The notes beneath the pieces were generated by a model. The model was not told the origin of the DNA. It ran no database searches and saw only the letters and a list, made by a program, of their open reading frames with translations. Position numbers and translations under genes: made by a program. Shown piece by piece: positions 7,365 through 10,896 of a stretch of 10,896 nucleotides of DNA. The stretch is from Thiotrichaceae bacterium (GTDB lineage Bacteria; Pseudomonadota; Gammaproteobacteria; Thiotrichales; Thiotrichaceae): the NCBI GenBank assembly GCA_024762625.1, contig JANTHA010000054.1, positions 1 to 10,896 of the forward strand, read 5' to 3'. The first letter of the stretch is position 1. Each line of letters opens with the position of its first letter.

Positions 7365-8147
7365 CGAAGCGGCATCAGTCGCATCAGTGACATCAGTAGC
7401 ATAGTCGCTTAAATGCCCATCCACCAGCGAATAGATCTTATCCATTTTCTTCGCAAGCTGCATATCATGGGTCACAATCACAAAGGCGGTTTTAAGTTCC
7501 TGATTCAATTCCTGCATTAAATCAAAAATCTGCATTGCGGTTTTGTGATCAAGGTTGCCGGTAGGTTCATCCGCCAGCACCGCCTGTGGCCGGGTTACCA
7601 GTGCACGGGCAATCGCGGCGCGTTGACGCTCGCCGCCCGATAACTGCCCAGGTTTATGTTCCAGGCGCTCGCCTAGCCCGACGCGCTCCAGAATAGCTAC
7701 CGACTGCGCGCGCGCATCCGCAACCGCCAGACCGCGAATCAACAGGGGCATGGCGACATTTTCAAGCGCAGTAAATTCAGGCAATAAATGATGGAACTGA
7801 TAAATAAAGCCCAGCGCTTCATTGCGCAGCAAACCACGCGCGGTATCCGACAGGCTGGCTATATCCTGTTTTTGAATTTGCACACTGCCGCCGCTAGGCA
7901 AATCGAGTCCGCCCAGAATATGCAGCAAGGTGCTTTTACCACTTCCGGAGCTACCTACGATGGCGATTTTTTCACCTTCATGAATATCCAGCGACACGCC
8001 TTTGAGCACCTCGACGTCGAGTTTTCCTTCTCGAAAGCGCTTGCTAACATCATGGCAGGAAATCACCACCTCCTGCTGCTGATCGACATCATCCTGTCTA
8101 TCACTATCGCGCTCTGTTTGGTTCTGTTTGTTTTTTTGCTTGCTCAT
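7350..8147 (-). CDS. lolD: LolD, ATPase of the lipoprotein-releasing ABC transporter
   Basis: Cytoplasmic ATPase that powers release of outer-membrane lipoproteins from the inner membrane to the carrier LolA, together with the LolC/LolE-type permeases encoded just upstream. At 265 residues it is longer than the ~230 usual for LolD. Motifs: Walker [10 protein letters not shown] (65-73), Q-loop with the [14 protein letters not shown] segment (118-131) characteristic of LolD, ABC signature LSGGERQR (169-176), Walker [12 protein letters not shown] (190-200) and the switch His in VTHD (227). All are intact. The extra length is a Gln/Asp/Lys-rich N-terminal extension (~1-26) and an Asp/Thr/Ala tail (~249-260) encoded by short tandem repeats. 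The start at 8147 has only a weak ribosome site; it lies 34 bp after the lolE stop, and coupling is likely. MacB- and FtsE-type ATPases are related, but the neighbouring permeases settle the call. Confidence 0.93.
   Translation of the reverse strand: MSKQKNKQNQTERDSDRQDDVDQQQEVVISCHDVSKRFREGKLDVEVLKGVSLDIHEGEKIAIVGSSGSGKSTLLHILGGLDLPSGGSVQIQKQDIASLSDTARGLLRNEALGFIYQFHHLLPEFTALENVAMPLLIRGLAVADARAQSVAILERVGLGERLEHKPGQLSGGERQRAAIARALVTRPQAVLADEPTGNLDHKTAMQIFDLMQELNQELKTAFVIVTHDMQLAKKMDKIYSLVDGHLSDYATDVTDATDAASPEVC
7372..7407 (-). repeat. 9-bp tandem repeat in the 3' end of lolD
   Basis: Three close copies of GCATCAGTN (7372-7380, 7381-7389, 7390-7398) and a degenerate fourth (7399-7407) lie in frame and encode the (A/V)TD-type tail of LolD after the conserved ATPase fold. 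The unit is three codons, so gain or loss would only lengthen or shorten the tail. Confidence 0.65.
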
Positions 8148-8181
8148 TGATTCATTCTTTTTCAGGATTACTCGTATCCGC

Positions 8182-9441
8182 TTATTCGTAACGCAGTGAT
8201 TCCGCCGGCTGCACCCTGGATGCTTTCCAGGCCGGGAACAGGGTCGCGAGCACGGATAAAATCAGCGCGCTCATGGCAATCAACACAACATCCAGGAATT
8301 CTATTTTGGCGTCAACATGGGTAATGCCATGCACTTCCGCCTGCAAGAAATGGGTGTTAAACAACTGTTCCAGCCAGGGTACGATCACTCCGACATTACT
8401 CGCCAGCCACAAACCAAGCAACACGCCCAGCACGGTGCCAATCAAACCCAGCACACTGCCCTGTACGATAAATACACGCATGATCTGAGCCGGCGACATG
8501 CCCAATGTTCTAAGGATCGCAATATCGGACTCCTTGTCGGTCACCACCATGATCAGCGTTGACACCAGATTAAATGCAGCGATCGCGATAATAAGGATCA
8601 GCACAAAAAACAGCATCGTTTTTTGCAACTGGATCGCCTTGAAAAAATTCTGGTTGGACATCGTCCAGTTGGTCACGATGTAATCACCTGATGACTGCGC
8701 GGCTATCTGTTGAGTGACTTGCGGCGCAAGATAAATATCATCCAGTTGCACCCGCAAACCCGTGACCAGATCGCCCATCTCAAACAAGTCCGCGGCGTCC
8801 TGTAAATTAACATAGGCGGTGGTGCTGTCATACTGTTGCATATCGACCTTGAAGGTTCCCACCACGTTGAATTCCTTGAGAAGCGGCAGTTGCGCATCGC
8901 CGCCGTCCAGAGAAAAATCAGCCCTGGGACTCAGCAGAGTAAGCGAATCGCCCACTTTCACCCCGAGTTTTTTCGCCAGCGTTTCACCGAGTATCATATT
9001 GTATTCGCCAGCCTTCAGATCGCTGAATTTAGCTGGCGGCGCAATATAGCGGCTTACCGTGCCGATCTCTTTTTCATACTCAGGCAATACCCCCTGAAGC
9101 AATGAGCCACGTACTTTCTCTCCTGCTTTAAGCATCACCTGTTTTTCAATAAAAGGAGCCGCAGCTCGCACATGAGGCGTTTTTAAAACCTGCTCGCGGC
9201 GCTCCCGCCAGTCAGGCAGCTCCCAGCCTGCTTCGGAAACCGTTACATGCGACAACATGCCCAGATAACGATCGCGCATGCCCTGTTCATAACCGTTTAT
9301 AACGGACAGAACCGTAATCAACACCACCACGCCCAGCACAATCCCTAACACGGAAGCGGCCGATATAAACGAGACAAAATGATTATCGCGTTTGGCGCGC
9401 GTGTAGCGCAGGCCAATGTAGGCGGACAGCGGTTTGAACAT
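8182..9441 (-). CDS. lolE: Lipoprotein-releasing permease, LolE-like (no canonical LolA hook)
   Basis: Inner-membrane permease of the LolCDE complex, 419 residues. Architecture is that of the LolC/E family: cytoplasmic N-terminus [18 protein letters not shown]1 (~29-48), a periplasmic MacB-like domain (~50-270) and a C-terminal FtsX-type block of three segments (~275-299, 322-347, 382-403) ending in QPAESLRYE. It is clearly paralogous to the permease immediately upstream; the same blocks align throughout. The periplasmic loop at ~171-191 is three residues longer and lacks the TPxGxxP-type hook seen in the partner and in E. coli LolC, so I call it LolE-like. That subunit assignment is inference. 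Start at 9441 follows the upstream TAG by 2 nt, with GAGG 11 nt before it inside the upstream gene, so translational coupling is likely. It lies between lolC-like and lolD in one operon. Confidence 0.85.
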   Translation of the reverse strand: MFKPLSAYIGLRYTRAKRDNHFVSFISAASVLGIVLGVVVLITVLSVINGYEQGMRDRYLGMLSHVTVSEAGWELPDWRERREQVLKTPHVRAAAPFIEKQVMLKAGEKVRGSLLQGVLPEYEKEIGTVSRYIAPPAKFSDLKAGEYNMILGETLAKKLGVKVGDSLTLLSPRADFSLDGGDAQLPLLKEFNVVGTFKVDMQQYDSTTAYVNLQDAADLFEMGDLVTGLRVQLDDIYLAPQVTQQIAAQSSGDYIVTNWTMSNQNFFKAIQLQKTMLFFVLILIIAIAAFNLVSTLIMVVTDKESDIAILRTLGMSPAQIMRVFIVQGSVLGLIGTVLGVLLGLWLASNVGVIVPWLEQLFNTHFLQAEVHGITHVDAKIEFLDVVLIAMSALILSVLATLFPAWKASRVQPAESLRYE

Positions 9442-9443
9442 GG

Positions 9444-10724
9444 CTATTCGTACCTCAACGATTCGGCGGGTTGCACCTTTGAGGCGCGGCTCGCCGGATA
9501 CAGGGTCGCGAGAATGGCAAAAAGGAAGGCCAGCGCACCGATCAGGATCACCTGATCAATATGCACGTCGGACGGAATCCTTGAACTGTAGAACACATCC
9601 GCTGGCAATAGCTGTATATTAAACAACTGCTCGATCCAGCCAATGATCTGTTCCACATTGGACGCCAGCAAAACGCCCAGGATAACACCCGACAGCGAAC
9701 CGATAAAACCGATGATGGTCCCCTGCACCATGAATATGCGTTTAACGCGGGAAGCAGACAAGCCCTGGGTGCGCAGAATCGCGATATCCGCCTGTTTGTC
9801 ATTCACCACCATCACCAGCGTGGACACCAGATTGAACACCGCCACCAGCACAATCAGAAACAGTATGAAAAACATCACCACTTTTTCCGTTTTCATCACC
9901 TTGAAGATGCTTCTATTTTCCTTTCCCCAGTCATCAATCTGGTAGGCATCGCCGTATTCGGACTGTAATTGTTGCGCCAGCAGCGGCGCATCAAACAGGT
10001 TGCTCAGTTTTAAGCGCAAACCGGACACTTCGCCATGCATCTTGAATAATTTATCCGCATCGCGCAGTGAAATAAACGCAGTGGACGCATCATACTGCAC
10101 CATGTTCATACGATACACGGACAACACTGTAAAGCGTTTCATGCGGGGAATGACGCCAGCTGGAGTAACCCGTATCTGCGGCGTTATCACCGTTACCTTG
10201 TCGCCGGGAAACACGCCCAGTTGATTGGCCAGTTCATAACCCAGCGCAATCCCATAGCTACGCGGTTTGAGATCGTTAAAATCGCCCTGAACCACATGCT
10301 GCGCGACATCGGTCACTTTGACCTGCTCTTCAGGCAACACGCCCTGAAGTAAAACGCCCCGCACCTGGCCATTGGCGGAGATCATCACCTGCTTCTGGAT
10401 AAAGGGTGCAATTCCCAGAACCTTGTCTTTATGCTTTTCAAGTACAGGCTGATTGGCAAGTTTTTGCTCCAGTTTCGCCTGTTCCGACCGCCAGTCGGAA
10501 AGTGCGCCATTTGTCCCGGAAATCGTGACATGAGAGACCATTCCGAGTATTGTTCCCCTTAACTCTTTTTCAAATCCGTTCATTACGGATAACACCGTTA
10601 TGAGTACAAGAACGCCAAATAAAATCCCCAGCATTGATGCCAGGGAAATAAATGAAATAAAATTGTTCTTGTGTCGGGAACGGGTATAACGCAGACCAAC
10701 AAAGAGCTCTAATGGTTTAAACAT
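9444..10724 (-). CDS. lolC: Lipoprotein-releasing permease, LolC-like (hook present)
   Basis: First gene of the lol operon, 426 residues, inner-membrane permease that with LolD and the LolE-like partner extracts lipoproteins and hands them to LolA. It starts with MFKPLELFVGLRYTRS, then TM1 (~25-48), a periplasmic domain (~50-275) and three C-terminal segments (~280-304, 330-355, 388-410) with the FtsX-family block LVSTLVMVVNDKQADIAILRTQG (split at ~299-321), ending QPAESLRYE. Residues 187-198 read TPAGVIPRMKRF, which aligns with the TPMGRIPSQRLF region of E. coli LolC, the LolA-binding hook loop. This supports a LolC-like role, though families with a single LolF-type permease carry the same hook. 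The ATG at 10724 has no Shine-Dalgarno, but a perfect TATAAT ends 8 nt upstream, so the message may be almost leaderless. Confidence 0.88.
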   Translation of the reverse strand: MFKPLELFVGLRYTRSRHKNNFISFISLASMLGILFGVLVLITVLSVMNGFEKELRGTILGMVSHVTISGTNGALSDWRSEQAKLEQKLANQPVLEKHKDKVLGIAPFIQKQVMISANGQVRGVLLQGVLPEEQVKVTDVAQHVVQGDFNDLKPRSYGIALGYELANQLGVFPGDKVTVITPQIRVTPAGVIPRMKRFTVLSVYRMNMVQYDASTAFISLRDADKLFKMHGEVSGLRLKLSNLFDAPLLAQQLQSEYGDAYQIDDWGKENRSIFKVMKTEKVVMFFILFLIVLVAVFNLVSTLVMVVNDKQADIAILRTQGLSASRVKRIFMVQGTIIGFIGSLSGVILGVLLASNVEQIIGWIEQLFNIQLLPADVFYSSRIPSDVHIDQVILIGALAFLFAILATLYPASRASKVQPAESLRYE

Positions 10725-10732
10725 GGTCGCGG

Positions 10733-10738
10733 ATTATA
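10733..10738 (-). promoter_or_regulatory. -10 box (TATAAT) of the lol operon
   Basis: On the minus strand a perfect TATAAT, directly preceded by TG, ends 8 nt before the lolC-like ATG. Transcription should start about 2-3 nt before the start codon. The -35 position at 17-bp spacing (10756-10761) reads ATCATG, a poor match, so recognition would rest on the -10 and AT-rich upstream DNA. Confidence 0.55.
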
Positions 10739-10782
10739 CAGAAAGCGATTAAAAACATGATGATAAAAATAATAAAGATTCG

Positions 10783-10804
10783 ATAAACTATTTATAAACT
10801 ATTT
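10783..10804. repeat. Perfect 11-bp tandem duplication upstream of the lol promoter
   Basis: ATAAACTATTT occurs twice head to tail (10783-10793 and 10794-10804). The period is about one helical turn, so both copies face the same side of the DNA. Relative to the presumed lol start near 10726 they lie about 57-78 bp upstream. They may be a regulator site or an AT-rich upstream element, or mere slippage; nothing distinguishes these by eye. Confidence 0.6.
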
Positions 10805-10850
10805 ACAAAAACAACGATAAGTTTCCGTATGGCCCAGAATTAATTAATTG

Positions 10851-10886
10851 TTGACAACCCCCTAAACGACAACATTTTGTTAAAAT
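10851..10886 (+). promoter_or_regulatory. Possible divergent promoter at the right edge
   Basis: TTGACA (10851-10856) is a perfect -35 sequence, and TGTTAAAAT (10878-10886) is a good extended -10. They are 24 bp apart, too far to work as a normal pair, so the extended -10 may act alone and the TTGACA may belong elsewhere. It points out of the window toward a presumed plus-strand gene that is not visible. The rest of the 172-bp gap (10725-10896) is AT-rich with no ORF. Confidence 0.3.
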
Positions 10887-10896
10887 CAAGGGCATC

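Noticed and set aside
7788..8150. Plus-strand open frame of 120 codons with a hydrophobic end, antisense to lolD
   Set aside because: It lies wholly opposite conserved LolD motifs, has no ribosome site, and its hydrophobic end is the mirror of the Gln/Lys/Asp-rich LolD N-terminus.
8182..10724. MacB-type macrolide exporter or FtsEX instead of Lol
   Set aside because: Two permeases of about 420 residues with the MFKPL/GLRYTR start, the QPAESLRYE end and a LolC-type hook, beside a separate LolD-like ATPase, fit Lol; MacB is a single fused protein and FtsX is shorter.
1..10896. Mobile element, CRISPR array, phage defence island or tRNA-associated insertion
   Set aside because: No transposase, integrase, terminal inverted repeats, regularly spaced repeats or tRNA-like folds were seen. 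The only repeats are short in-frame or promoter-region units.

Overview
The window looks like chromosomal housekeeping DNA from a gammaproteobacterium, probably an environmental one. The grounds are the linked set comEC, a DUF2062 membrane protein and a Lol lipoprotein-export ABC transporter (a neighbourhood known from gammaproteobacteria such as Pseudomonas), an outer-membrane beta-barrel gene, and even base composition without mobile-element signs. The genus cannot be fixed by eye. No insertion sequence, phage gene, CRISPR array, tRNA or rRNA was seen, and every intergenic gap is under 200 bases.

Left part, mostly plus strand: the C-terminal ~856 residues of a SNF2/SWI2-type DNA-dependent ATPase (its start lies upstream of the window), an imperfect stem-loop, then a monocistronic small outer-membrane barrel protein with a clear -10 box and signal peptide. 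A strong hairpin at 3318-3357 ends the convergent minus-strand gene, a short unrecognised membrane-anchored or secreted protein. A perfect CRP-type palindrome lies just upstream of that gene.

Middle: a full-length comEC (DNA-uptake channel) on the minus strand, divergent from a DUF2062 membrane protein gene on the plus strand.

Right part, minus strand: an operon transcribed from about 10726 down to 7350, with two adjacent paralogous lipoprotein-releasing permeases followed by the ATPase LolD. The first permease carries a loop that aligns with the LolA-binding hook of E. coli LolC. In the second this loop is longer and lacks the hook motif, so I read them as lolC-like and lolE-like. The operon's likely terminator sits inside the 3' end of the convergent DUF2062 gene. 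The last 170 bases hold the lol promoter, a perfect 11-bp tandem repeat and the start of what looks like a divergent promoter for a gene outside the window.

Functionally most of the window concerns the envelope: lipoprotein sorting, an outer-membrane barrel, DNA transport and an unknown exported protein. I found no convincing undescribed multi-gene system. The points most worth a second look are the divergence of the two Lol permeases, the two promoters whose -10 boxes sit only 8 nt before the start codon, and the CRP-like site in front of the unknown gene.
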